A DNA stretch of 64,000 nt, taken from assembly GCA_900556415.1 (NCBI GenBank), contig USOU01000001.1:1-64000 (forward strand), written 5' to 3'. Shown here piece by piece: positions 46,398 to 53,805 of the stretch. The notes beneath the pieces were generated by a model, which saw only the letters and a program-made list of their open reading frames with translations, did not search any database and was not told where the DNA came from. A program made the translations under genes and the position numbers. Origin of the DNA: an uncultured Collinsella sp. GTDB lineage: Bacteria > Actinomycetota > Coriobacteriia > Coriobacteriales > Coriobacteriaceae. Positions within the stretch are counted from its first letter, which is position 1; each line of letters opens with the position of its first letter.

Positions 46398-46585
46398 AGC
46401 GCAATAGCCCGACTACCACGGTAGCCGGGCTTTTTCGTACCCGTCGCCTGGGCTCGAACCCGAGAGGGAGCGAGCGTTAAGCAAACGCGGAGCGTTTGTA
46501 GCGAGCTGGCGAGGTCGCCGGCAGGCGGCCGAAGCCGGTGCGTATCCGCGAAGCGGATACGCAGACGCCCCGTTGTCCGCTCCAA
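46380..46585. repeat. tRNA 3'-end duplication flanking a hairpin-rich insert
   Basis: The 19-mer GCCCCGTTGTCCGCTCCAA occurs at 46380-46398 (inside tRNA-Gly) and again at 46567-46585. The DNA between them has no gene but several hairpins, such as GCAAACGC-GGA-GCGTTTG and GTATCCGC-GAA-GCGGATAC. Another terminator follows the second copy. This resembles an attachment-site duplication left by a small element that entered at the tRNA 3' end. Confidence 0.6.
46405..46436 (+). terminator. Terminator after tRNA-Gly copy 2
   Basis: AGCCCG-CTAC paired with GTAG-CGGGCT (one internal mismatch) followed by TTTTT. Confidence 0.75.
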
Positions 46586-46591
46586 CTATCT

Positions 46592-46622
46592 TACGCGGTT
46601 CTAACGAACCGCGTTTTTTGTT
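46592..46622 (+). terminator. Terminator after the tRNA-Gly fragment
   Basis: ACGCGGTTC/GAACCGCGT with a TAAC loop and TTTTTT. It may be the original terminator of tRNA-Gly copy 2, now displaced. Confidence 0.85.
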
Positions 46623-46630
46623 GACGCTGC

Positions 46631-46734
46631 GCGAGCCCCGGGCACCCCATCTTGCCCCTCAATCGTCGGTCGCGTACATAAAGTACGCTTCCCTCCTCTT
46701 TCGCGGCAACCTGGGGCACCCGGAGCCCGCTCGC
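46631..46734. repeat. Imperfect long palindrome F
   Basis: The left arm 46631-46656 and right arm 46705-46734 are largely complementary with several gaps, and an inner hairpin GCGTAC/GTACGC (46672-46688) lies between. The 46623-46920 spacer has no gene; it also contains TCGAACTCGAGAGGGAGCGA near 46799, a near repeat of a stretch at about 46453. Confidence 0.45.
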
Positions 46735-46920
46735 TGTCGTGGCCGGGGGAGTGGGTCTTCCGTTCTTTTTACTGATCGGTCGATTCGTCCCGGGAGGTTC
46801 GAACTCGAGAGGGAGCGAGCGTTTTGGGGCGTGGCTGTGGCGCTGTTTGCCGCGAATGTCCGCTTTGGGCGTATCATCGTGGGCATCTCGCAAAACCTCG
46901 TTGCAAGGGAGACTCGTCCC

Positions 46921-48654
46921 ATGGCTACAGAAAAGTCCTCTTCGCGCTCATGGATGTCCGATGCCGCGATCTATCAGATCTACTCGCGCTCGTTTAAGGA
47001 TTCGACTGGTTCGGGTCTGGGCGATATCGCGGGCATTACCCAGCAGATGGACTATCTTGAGCGGCTGGGCATCGAGGCCATCTGGTTGAGCCCGTTTTAC
47101 CCATCGCCTCTTGTCGATGGCGGCTATGACGTGGCGGACTACTGCGATGTCGACCCACGTCTTGGCTCGCTTGACGATTTCGATGACATGATCGCCGCGG
47201 CTCACGCGCGCGGAATCAAGGTCATCGTCGACATCGTGCCCAACCATTCATCCAACCAGCACCCCTGGTTCAAAGCCGCTCTTGCCGCCGGCCCCGGATC
47301 GCCCGAGCGCGCCCGTTATATCTTCCGCGATGGTCGCGGCGAGCATGGCGAGCTGCCTCCCACCAATTGGAATGCCAACTTTGGCGGCCCCGCCTGGACG
47401 CGTGTTGCGGACGGTCAGTGGTATCTGCACATGTTTACGCCCGAGCAGCCGGACTTTGACTGGTCATGCCCCGAGGTTCACGCGTTCTTTTGCGACGTCC
47501 TGGCGTTTTGGAGCGATCGAGGCGTCGATGGCTTTCGCATTGATGTGGCGCACGGTCTCGCCAAGGATCTCGACCGCGATGATCTCGACCGGTGGCATCT
47601 CGCCGAGGGCGATGACATGGTTGAGGACGGCACCCATCCGCTGTGGGACCGCAACGAGGTCCACGAGATCTATCGCGAGTGGCGCCGCGTGTTCGACCGT
47701 TATGATCCGCCACGCAGCGCCGTTGCCGAGGCGTGGGTGCTGCCCGAGCGCCAGTATCTCTACGCGCGCCCCAGCGAACTTGGCCAGACATTCAACTTTG
47801 AGTTTGCCAAGGCCACTTGGACCTATGATGACATGCACGCTGCAATCGAGGAGGGCTTGAAGGCGGCCATCGAATCCGATTCCGCCTCGACCTGGGTACT
47901 CTCCAACCACGACGTGCCGCGCGTGGCGACACGCTATGCCCTGCCGCAAATCAAGGCGACGCGCTACCATCAGATTGCGCTCGACTGGCTCTTACGCGAC
48001 GGGTCGTCTTATGACGAGGACCGTGAACTCGGCGAGCGCCGCGCGCGGGCGGCTCTTTTGCTTGAGCTGGCGCTTCCGGGCTCGGCATACGTGTATCAGG
48101 GTGAGGAGCTCGGCCTTTTTGAGGTGGCTGATATCCCGTGGGCTGCACTCGAAGATCCCACTGCGACCAATACGCACGGACCGAAGCGCGAGAAGGGGCG
48201 CGACGGCTGTCGTGTGCCCCTGCCGTGGGTGGCAGTGGACGATCCCGCGCAGGGCGGATCGTTTGGGTTTTCACCGGCGGACGCCGATGCGGCGCCCCAT
48301 CTGCCGCAGCCTGCATGGTTTTCCGATTACGCTGCCGATAGGGAAGAAGCGGACCCGACATCGATGCTTGCGCTCTATCGTGACGCCCTCTGGCTGCGGC
48401 GCAAGCTGCGCGGATGCGCCAACGATCTTGCGTGGCTCGATCTTGACGGGCGCACCGGTCTTGCGGATGGTGCCGAGGGCGCTGAGGGCGGCGTCATCGC
48501 CTATCGCCGCGACAACGGCTGGGCGTGTGTGACGAACTTCGGCGCAGCACTCGTGGAGCTGCCGGCGGGTAGGGTCCTGCTCACCTCATCACCGCTTGTA
48601 GACGGTAGGCTCGCGCAGGACAGCTCTGCCTGGATCATGCTCGGTGAGATGTAA
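46921..48654 (+). CDS. GH13 alpha-glucosidase (oligo-1,6-/alpha-1,4-glucosidase type)
   Basis: Intracellular glycoside hydrolase releasing glucose from malto- or isomalto-oligosaccharides; 577 residues, no signal peptide. The GH13 regions are clear: DIVPNHSS (region I), GFRIDVAHG with the nucleophile Asp (II), AVAEAWV with the acid Glu (III) and LSNHDVPR with the transition-state Asp (IV), plus a beta-sheet C-terminal domain. AAGGGA precedes the ATG at 46921. The gene stands alone between identical tRNA-Gly copies, with no transporter nearby. Confidence 0.92.
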   Translation: MATEKSSSRSWMSDAAIYQIYSRSFKDSTGSGLGDIAGITQQMDYLERLGIEAIWLSPFYPSPLVDGGYDVADYCDVDPRLGSLDDFDDMIAAAHARGIKVIVDIVPNHSSNQHPWFKAALAAGPGSPERARYIFRDGRGEHGELPPTNWNANFGGPAWTRVADGQWYLHMFTPEQPDFDWSCPEVHAFFCDVLAFWSDRGVDGFRIDVAHGLAKDLDRDDLDRWHLAEGDDMVEDGTHPLWDRNEVHEIYREWRRVFDRYDPPRSAVAEAWVLPERQYLYARPSELGQTFNFEFAKATWTYDDMHAAIEEGLKAAIESDSASTWVLSNHDVPRVATRYALPQIKATRYHQIALDWLLRDGSSYDEDRELGERRARAALLLELALPGSAYVYQGEELGLFEVADIPWAALEDPTATNTHGPKREKGRDGCRVPLPWVAVDDPAQGGSFGFSPADADAAPHLPQPAWFSDYAADREEADPTSMLALYRDALWLRRKLRGCANDLAWLDLDGRTGLADGAEGAEGGVIAYRRDNGWACVTNFGAALVELPAGRVLLTSSPLVDGRLAQDSSAWIMLGEM

Positions 48655-48736
48655 GGGCCTCTTGCGGCGAGCTTGCGTTTGCCTACACCTTCCGTGGTGG
48701 CTGATGTCTTCGCGAGGTTCGCGAGGGCGTCGCAAA

Positions 48737-48783
48737 ACTTTTCAAAAAAAGTTCTTGCATAGGATGCGGGCATCACGTAAGAT
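48737..48783 (+). promoter_or_regulatory. tRNA-Gly/Val promoter with upstream A/T element
   Basis: ACTTTTCAAAAAAAGT (48737-48752), TTGCAT (48755-48760), 17 bp, TAAGAT (48778-48783). It is a slightly degenerate copy of the element before the other tRNA promoters. Confidence 0.8.
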
Positions 48784-48795
48784 TAATCCTCGTAA

Positions 48796-48871
48796 GCGGA
48801 CATGGCTCAGTTGGTAGAGCACAACCTTGCCAAGGTTGGGGTCGCGGGTTCGAGCCCCGTTGTCCGCTCCA
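48796..48871 (+). tRNA. tRNA-Gly (anticodon GCC), copy 3
   Basis: Identical over its length to copies 1 and 2, with encoded CCA. Confidence 0.95.
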
Positions 48872-48874
48872 TTT

Positions 48875-48949
48875 GGGCGTTTAGCTCAGGGGGAGAGCGC
48901 TTCCCTGACACGGAAGAGGTCAGAAGTTCAAATCTTCTAACGCCCACCA
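48875..48949 (+). tRNA. tRNA-Val (anticodon GAC)
   Basis: Acceptor GGGCGTT/AACGCCC, anticodon loop CTGACAC (GAC) on stem CTTCC/GGAAG, T-arm AGAAG-TTCAAAT-CTTCT, encoded CCA. It follows tRNA-Gly copy 3 by three bases, so both are one transcript. Confidence 0.95.
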
Positions 48950-48957
48950 AATGTTCG

Positions 48958-48990
48958 CAGCTCAGAGGCTATGTCTCTGAGCTGTTTTTG
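48958..48990 (+). terminator. Terminator after tRNA-Val
   Basis: A perfect 10-bp stem CAGCTCAGAG/CTCTGAGCTG and TTTTT. A short direct repeat, GGTCGCCAAAT twice, follows at about 48993-49017. Confidence 0.9.
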
Positions 48991-49105
48991 TTTTGGTCGC
49001 CAAATGGGTCGCCAAATCGCTGGCAAAAGGTATCTCGATTCATGAAAAAGCGGTTCTGAGCGTCTGTTTTGCCTTGTCATCTCAATCGAGTGGAGGTGGA
49101 CCATT

Positions 49106-49735
49106 TTGAACATAACCGTGCATCTCGTTGACGTTTCTGCGATCGATCCCGACGAGACCGTTGCTATGGCATCAATCGCGGGACGCTATGCCTCGCGTGC
49201 CTCCAATGGGGATCTTCCAATTGCGTCTCGGAGGGAAGCTGCAGGCGTGGGCCTGCTGCTTTGCGACGCCCTGGGTGTCTTTAACGACACCCAGCTTGCG
49301 CGTTCTGCTTTCGGCAAGATCGAGCTTGCGGATGGGGAGGCACCCTCTATTTCCATTTCACATGGCGGAAGCGTGGCCGTCCTCGCTGTTTCCGATGTTG
49401 CTCGGTCGGTCGGAGGACCTATTGGCGTGGATATCGAGGCGATCGATGAGATTGCCCCCGTTGCGGTTGGGCGTATGGTGAACGACGACGAGCGCGCGTG
49501 GATTAACGCTGCCCCCAATTTGCAAGAACGCAATCTCCGCATGAGTCAGACATGGACGCGCATCGAGTCCATCCTCAAGGCTGAAGGCGTCGGGTTTTCG
49601 ATTGACCCTCGCAAAGATGGTATGCCCGGCGGATGGAATACTTCGTCGGTGACATACGGTCGCTGCGTCATCTCTTGCGCGGCACGCTCTATGCCTCGTA
49701 TCGTCGTCAAGGAGCATGCCTTTCGGGTAGCATAG
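49106..49735 (+). CDS. 4'-phosphopantetheinyl transferase, Sfp type
   Basis: Moves the phosphopantetheine arm of CoA onto a carrier-protein serine. The 209-residue protein shows SISHGGSVAVLAVS, the magnesium motif GVDIEAID and the helix WTRIESILKAEG. The usual WxxKExxxK signature is altered, Lys to Ile before the glutamate. It starts with TTG at 49106, behind GGAGGTGG. A TetR gene follows at 28 bases and an acyl carrier protein gene lies 2.8 kb downstream in the next operon, making that ACP the likely client; the fatty-acid ACP is the alternative. Confidence 0.8.
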   Translation: MNITVHLVDVSAIDPDETVAMASIAGRYASRASNGDLPIASRREAAGVGLLLCDALGVFNDTQLARSAFGKIELADGEAPSISISHGGSVAVLAVSDVARSVGGPIGVDIEAIDEIAPVAVGRMVNDDERAWINAAPNLQERNLRMSQTWTRIESILKAEGVGFSIDPRKDGMPGGWNTSSVTYGRCVISCAARSMPRIVVKEHAFRVA

Positions 49736-49763
49736 GAGCCAATCGCCAATAGGGGGGGTTGCT

Positions 49764-50381
49764 ATGTCACTGAACGCTCAATACGATATTGCTTCACGGA
49801 TCGAGGATGCCGTCTTTGAACTTATGGCGACAACTCCGGTGCAGTCGATTAAGGTGGCCGAGGTACTTCGCCTCGCCCATACATCCAAATCGACGTTCTA
49901 TCGCTGTTATCGCTCTGTCGATGATGTGGTTAAACGTTTTGAAGATGAGCTGCTCCAGAATATGCAGGACATCAATGATGTTGCGCTGGAGGCTCGTTTT
50001 GGCGATGCGCAGCTGGACCCTACGCCCACGATGATCAAGCGCATGGAGATCCTCAAGGCTAATCGCTCGAAAGTTTTGGCACTTAACAGCGATAACGGCG
50101 ATCCCGTGTTTGCTCACAAGGCAACGATCTTTATGCATGACTATTTTCGCAATCGACTTCGCTCGACATTTTCCGATGAAACGGACCTCGACCTGTATCT
50201 AGCATTTGCGCTTGCGGGCCACCATAACCTCATTCAGTATTGGCTCGAGGCCCGGCCCGACCTTGAGGCGCGCACCGTTGCCGCCGCCCTCAATCGCATG
50301 TTCTATGCGCCGCTGTTTGTCGACGATGCGTCGCGCCACTGGCACCCACGCATCCCCGATTTTGAAAACCCGCTCGGGTGA
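49764..50381 (+). CDS. TetR-family transcriptional regulator
   Basis: One-component repressor-type regulator, 205 residues. The N-terminal helix-turn-helix is IKVAEVLRLAHTSKSTFYRCYRSVDD (about residues 27-52); the C-terminal helices form the ligand domain. It ends 320 bp before the thiolase operon and probably controls it: an 18-bp palindrome lies in that spacer. The inducer is unknown but might be an acyl-CoA or a 3-oxo acid, as for other TetR regulators next to acyl metabolism genes. Confidence 0.85.
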   Translation: MSLNAQYDIASRIEDAVFELMATTPVQSIKVAEVLRLAHTSKSTFYRCYRSVDDVVKRFEDELLQNMQDINDVALEARFGDAQLDPTPTMIKRMEILKANRSKVLALNSDNGDPVFAHKATIFMHDYFRNRLRSTFSDETDLDLYLAFALAGHHNLIQYWLEARPDLEARTVAAALNRMFYAPLFVDDASRHWHPRIPDFENPLG

Positions 50382-50489
50382 ACGGCTGATTTTTAGGGAT
50401 GAACGGTTGCATAGGTTGCGGATTCAGAACAATCCGGCCCTATGAATCGATTTAAGTATGGCCATTTATCTGCTATTTGGAACGCCTAG

Positions 50490-50530
50490 CCCCGATATAT
50501 CCCATATGATGGGACATATCGGGGCTTTTT
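50490..50530 (+). terminator. Terminator after the TetR gene
   Basis: CCCCGATAT with inner TCCC pairs with GGGA and ATATCGGGG, followed by TTTTT. Confidence 0.9.
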
Positions 50531-50579
50531 GTCTCACGCGTCTCGTTTAACCCCTCATAAACTAAAGCTACGTTCAAAA

Positions 50580-50597
50580 GAACCACTGCAGTAGTTC
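50580..50597. promoter_or_regulatory. Candidate TetR operator before the thiolase operon
   Basis: The 18-mer GAACCACTGCAGTAGTTC is symmetric at 16 of 18 positions and lies about 125 bp before the thiolase gene. A 10-bp hairpin GCCGCGAGCG/CGCTCGCGGC (50619-50650) follows. No clear -35/-10 pair was found in 50531-50723. Confidence 0.45.
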
Positions 50598-50723
50598 AAC
50601 GTGTGACGGCACAGAAAAGCCGCGAGCGCTCTCTCACCTTCGCTCGCGGCCGGACTGCGCCATCACTCCGTACACCTTCACATGATTAGGATGTGATATT
50701 CAGTGGTTACGCTCGGAAAGAAC

Positions 50724-51989
50724 ATGCGCAGCGTCTCGATTGTAGGCGTGGGCTGCACCCCGTTCAAGGATTTTGAGGAGCATCCCGAGACCCAGGGTAT
50801 TGGCGAGGGCGAGGCGTTTGGCTATGCGGCCCTCGAGGCAATTGCCGATGCCGGTCTTGAGCCCCGCGATATCGACTTTTTCTATCACGGCAGCGCCAAT
50901 CCGTATCTCGTTGGCGATTGCATTACCCCCAACATGCAGGTTGCCGATTGGTTTGGCGTTCGTGCCAAGGGCTCTGTCCATCATTCCGAGGCTTGCTGCA
51001 CGGGCTACGTCGCCCTTGAGCAGGCCGTGATGGCAGTCGCCTCCGGTGCCTACGATGTTGTCCTTACGGGTGCCTGCGATTTGGCTTCGACCCTTCCCGT
51101 TGAGCATATGCCCTCCCATATTCGTCAGGACTTTACGCTCGACGTCATGATTCCCTCGCTCGATAAAATCTATGACCGCGCGTATGGTCGCCCGCTCGAT
51201 GGCGCCTTTGGCGTGTCGTTCGACAACTGGATTAACGAGTATTCGATGCAGTACGACCTTACCGCCGATCAGATCGATGACGCTCTGAACGGCCTTACCA
51301 AGAGCCTTCGCCGCGGTGCCGTCCTGAATCCCCTTGCCTGGTACGAGACCACGGTCGAGGAGGACGCGAAGGCGGCTGGGTTCGATACCGCCGACGAGTA
51401 TCTCAAGAGCATGTACAACCCGCGCGTTACGCAGTACCTGCGCGTTACCGGCTTTGAGAAGAAATGCGACGGTGCCGCTGCTGTTGTCGTAATGCCCACG
51501 GAGAAGGCCAAGGCCATGGGTGTCCCGTATGCACCTATCGAGGTTATGGGTACGGGTGCCTCTGCTGTCGAGGCCGGTCTGCTCCACAACGAGCACTGGG
51601 CTACCGAGCTTGCCGCCAAGCAGGTTTATGACCTTACTGGCGTGAGCCCCGATGAGATCGACCTGTTCATGTGCAATGACTTCTTCCTGGCTTCTGAGAT
51701 CGTTTCGGCCGAGGAGTGCGGCTATATCCCGCGCGGCGAGGCTTGGAAGTATGCGATTGACGGCCGTACTGCATTTGATGGCGATAAGCCCATCAACCCG
51801 CACGGTGGCCGTTGCAACTTCGGTCACGCTCATGGCGCATCCGGCATCGCCGACATTGTCGAGGCCGTCAAGCAGATGCGTGGCGTCGCCGGTGCAACCC
51901 AGATGAAGAAGGTTCCCGAGACGGCTTTCCTGCGCGGTTTTGGCGGTTCTCAGAACGTGCGCTGCCAGATTCTTCGTACCGTCGCGTAG
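50724..51989 (+). CDS. SCP-x/thiolase-fold acyltransferase
   Basis: Thiolase-superfamily enzyme, 421 residues. The nucleophile cysteine is in HSEACCTGYVAL near residue 90 and the catalytic His/Gly loops are NPHGGRCNFGHAHGASG near 375. The family includes acetyl-CoA C-acetyltransferases and SCP-x enzymes that work as complexes with DUF35 proteins, and the next gene encodes a DUF35 protein. It may thiolytically cleave or form a 3-oxoacyl chain; some thiolase-DUF35 pairs are instead retro-aldolases. The ATG at 50724 has GGAAAG upstream; a GTG at 50703 in frame is the alternative. Confidence 0.85.
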   Translation: MRSVSIVGVGCTPFKDFEEHPETQGIGEGEAFGYAALEAIADAGLEPRDIDFFYHGSANPYLVGDCITPNMQVADWFGVRAKGSVHHSEACCTGYVALEQAVMAVASGAYDVVLTGACDLASTLPVEHMPSHIRQDFTLDVMIPSLDKIYDRAYGRPLDGAFGVSFDNWINEYSMQYDLTADQIDDALNGLTKSLRRGAVLNPLAWYETTVEEDAKAAGFDTADEYLKSMYNPRVTQYLRVTGFEKKCDGAAAVVVMPTEKAKAMGVPYAPIEVMGTGASAVEAGLLHNEHWATELAAKQVYDLTGVSPDEIDLFMCNDFFLASEIVSAEECGYIPRGEAWKYAIDGRTAFDGDKPINPHGGRCNFGHAHGASGIADIVEAVKQMRGVAGATQMKKVPETAFLRGFGGSQNVRCQILRTVA

Positions 51990-52027
51990 TCGACCGCGGT
52001 TTTCGATTTCCCATAAGGAGTATTCTC

Positions 52028-52450
52028 ATGCAACTCAAAGATATGGAGCCCGTGGTCAAGAAGTTCTACACGGGTCTTGAAGAGGGCATCTATTGGGCAC
52101 GTCAGTGCCCCGAGTGCGGAGCTGTCGAGTTTCCGCCTCACCTTGCCTGCAATGCCTGCGGCTACCACAAGACCGATTGGGTCCAGGTTTCCGGTCACGG
52201 CCATCTGATCGATTTTACCCTGCCTGGTCCGCAGAACGACAAGCCCTACCTCAAGGAGTATGGCAAGTACGCCTACGGCGCCGTCGATATCGACGAGGGT
52301 TCTCAGTACACCTACGTCATCTACGGCATTACCAAGAAGAAGGCCCCCGAGATTCGCGCCAAACTCATGGCGGGCGAGACCGTTGGCGTCCATGCCAAGG
52401 TCATCGACCGTCCGGGCTACAAAGAGCTTACGTTCGAGCTTGACGACTAA
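52028..52450 (+). CDS. DUF35 zinc-ribbon/OB-fold protein
   Basis: Small partner protein of thiolase-type enzymes, 140 residues. It has a rubredoxin-like zinc ribbon CPECG...CNACG (about residues 26-44) and a C-terminal OB fold. In archaeal mevalonate synthesis and in steroid side-chain degradation such proteins bind and bridge the thiolase-like subunit and hold the CoA arm. It follows the thiolase by 38 bases with AAGGAG. Confidence 0.9.
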   Translation: MQLKDMEPVVKKFYTGLEEGIYWARQCPECGAVEFPPHLACNACGYHKTDWVQVSGHGHLIDFTLPGPQNDKPYLKEYGKYAYGAVDIDEGSQYTYVIYGITKKKAPEIRAKLMAGETVGVHAKVIDRPGYKELTFELDD

Positions 52451-52487
52451 GTTTTCACCCTTGTAACAATTCGATTCCTCTCTTAGG

Positions 52488-52536
52488 CCACGGCGGGACC
52501 CATGTCTCCAGCCCGCCGTGGTCGCCCCTCTTTTTT
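52488..52536 (+). terminator. Internal terminator between the DUF35 and ACP genes
   Basis: A perfect 10-bp stem CCACGGCGGG/CCCGCCGTGG is followed, after a few bases, by TTTTTT. It splits the operon into thiolase-DUF35 and ACP-kinase parts and could be a regulated attenuator. Confidence 0.7.
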
Positions 52537-52555
52537 ATCTTAGAAAGGCTTTGCC

Positions 52556-52789
52556 ATGAACGAAGAACTCACTCAGCAGATCTGCGATTTTGCCAAGTCC
52601 GCCTACAACTATGACGGCGATGTGACCCCCGAGACGACGTTTGAGACCCTGGGCAAGGGCTCGATGAAGATGATCGCCCTGACGTCCATGATCGAGAACG
52701 AGCTCGATGCCGAGGTTCCCGTTCGCGAGGTCATGGTCATGAAGACCATCGGCGAGCTTATCGAGCGCACTGCCGAAGAGATGGAGTAA
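52556..52789 (+). CDS. Dedicated acyl carrier protein
   Basis: Carries an acyl group on a phosphopantetheine arm, 77 residues, acidic. The attachment serine is most likely Ser36 in LGKGSMKMIAL; the aspartate of the usual DSL motif is glycine here, so it is not the standard fatty-acid ACP. The rest fits a four-helix ACP (MIENELDAEVPVREVMVMKTIGELIE). It stands between the thiolase/DUF35 pair and a phosphotransacylase 5 bases downstream, which suggests that the pathway handles ACP-bound intermediates. Confidence 0.85.
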   Translation: MNEELTQQICDFAKSAYNYDGDVTPETTFETLGKGSMKMIALTSMIENELDAEVPVREVMVMKTIGELIERTAEEME

Positions 52790-52794
52790 CTGCC

Positions 52795-53802
52795 ATGGAC
52801 CTGATGCAGACCCTGCGCGAGCAGGCTGTCGCCAAGCCTATGCGCGTTGCTTTTCCCGAGGGCGAAAACGAGACCATGATGCAGGCGGTCGCAAAGATCG
52901 CCGCCGAGCATCTTGCCGAATGTGTGCTGGTCGGCGACGGCGTTAAGCTCAAAGAGCTTGCCGATGAGCGTGGCATCTCCCTTGACGGCATCGAGATTGT
53001 CGATGTGACCGACGAGGAGGCGAACGCCGCTTGTTGCGAGCGCTACCTTTCTCATCCGGATTGCAAGTTTAAGCCCAAGGGCGCTGCGCGCCGTATGACG
53101 CGTCCGCTTGAGCGCGCCCTGATTTTGCAGGTGCTCGGCGATGTCGACGTTATGTTCGCCGGTATCGATAACGCTACGGGCGATATCATCCTGGCGGGTC
53201 AGACCATCGTCGGTCTTGCTGACGGGGTGGACACTGTGAGCTCGTGCGGTATCGCCGACATTCCCAACTGGAACGGCGGCGAAGGTGGCCTTTTGGCTTT
53301 TGGCGATTCTGCCGTTTGCGTTGACCCCACGAGCGAGGAGCTTGCCTCGATCGCGATTTCGTCGAGCGAGACGGTGCGCTCGCTGACCGGATGGGATATC
53401 CGTTGCGCGCTGCTTTCGCATTCGACTGACGGTTCGATGGACAATGAGCTTGTCGACAAGGTGCGTCGCGCTCGCGAGATTGCCAACGATCGTCGTCCCG
53501 ACCTGGCCATCGATGGCGAGTTCCAGTTTGATTCGGCGATTAACCCCAAGGTTGCCTCTAAGAAGGTTCATCGTGAGTCCGCTGTTGCAGGCCAAGCTAA
53601 CGTGGTCATCTGGCCCGATATCAACGTGGGCAATATCGGCGTCAAGATTATCCAGAATCTGACTGGCGCCAATGCTTACGGTCCCATGCTTCAGGGCTTC
53701 AAGAAGATCGTGTGCGATTGCTCGCGTTCTGCGCCCGTTGACGAGATCGTCGGCAACGTGGTGATGAGCTGCGTGCGCGCCCAGGCGCTTAAGGAGGCTT
53801 AA
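52795..53802 (+). CDS. Phosphate acyltransferase (Pta/Ptb family)
   Basis: Exchanges an acyl thioester for acyl phosphate, 335 residues. Family patterns are ALLSHSTDGS, INPKVASKKV, NVVIWPDINVGNIGVKIIQ and the C-terminal GPMLQGFKKIVCDCSRSAPVDEIV. The substrate could be acetyl, butyryl or a branched acyl group; the kinase next to it is of the butyrate kinase type, favouring a longer acyl group than acetyl. It starts 5 bases after the ACP gene and ends 3 bases before the kinase gene. Confidence 0.87.
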   Translation: MDLMQTLREQAVAKPMRVAFPEGENETMMQAVAKIAAEHLAECVLVGDGVKLKELADERGISLDGIEIVDVTDEEANAACCERYLSHPDCKFKPKGAARRMTRPLERALILQVLGDVDVMFAGIDNATGDIILAGQTIVGLADGVDTVSSCGIADIPNWNGGEGGLLAFGDSAVCVDPTSEELASIAISSSETVRSLTGWDIRCALLSHSTDGSMDNELVDKVRRAREIANDRRPDLAIDGEFQFDSAINPKVASKKVHRESAVAGQANVVIWPDINVGNIGVKIIQNLTGANAYGPMLQGFKKIVCDCSRSAPVDEIVGNVVMSCVRAQALKEA

Positions 53803-53805
53803 GGT

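Noticed and set aside
46102..46480. Frames reading MAQLVEHNLAKVGVAGSSPVV
   Set aside because: They translate the tRNA-Gly genes and recur wherever that tRNA does; they are a known annotation artefact.
48950..49059. Remnant of an integrase next to tRNA-Val
   Set aside because: The short repeat GGTCGCCAAAT after the tRNA hinted at a mobile element scar, but no frame shows integrase motifs.
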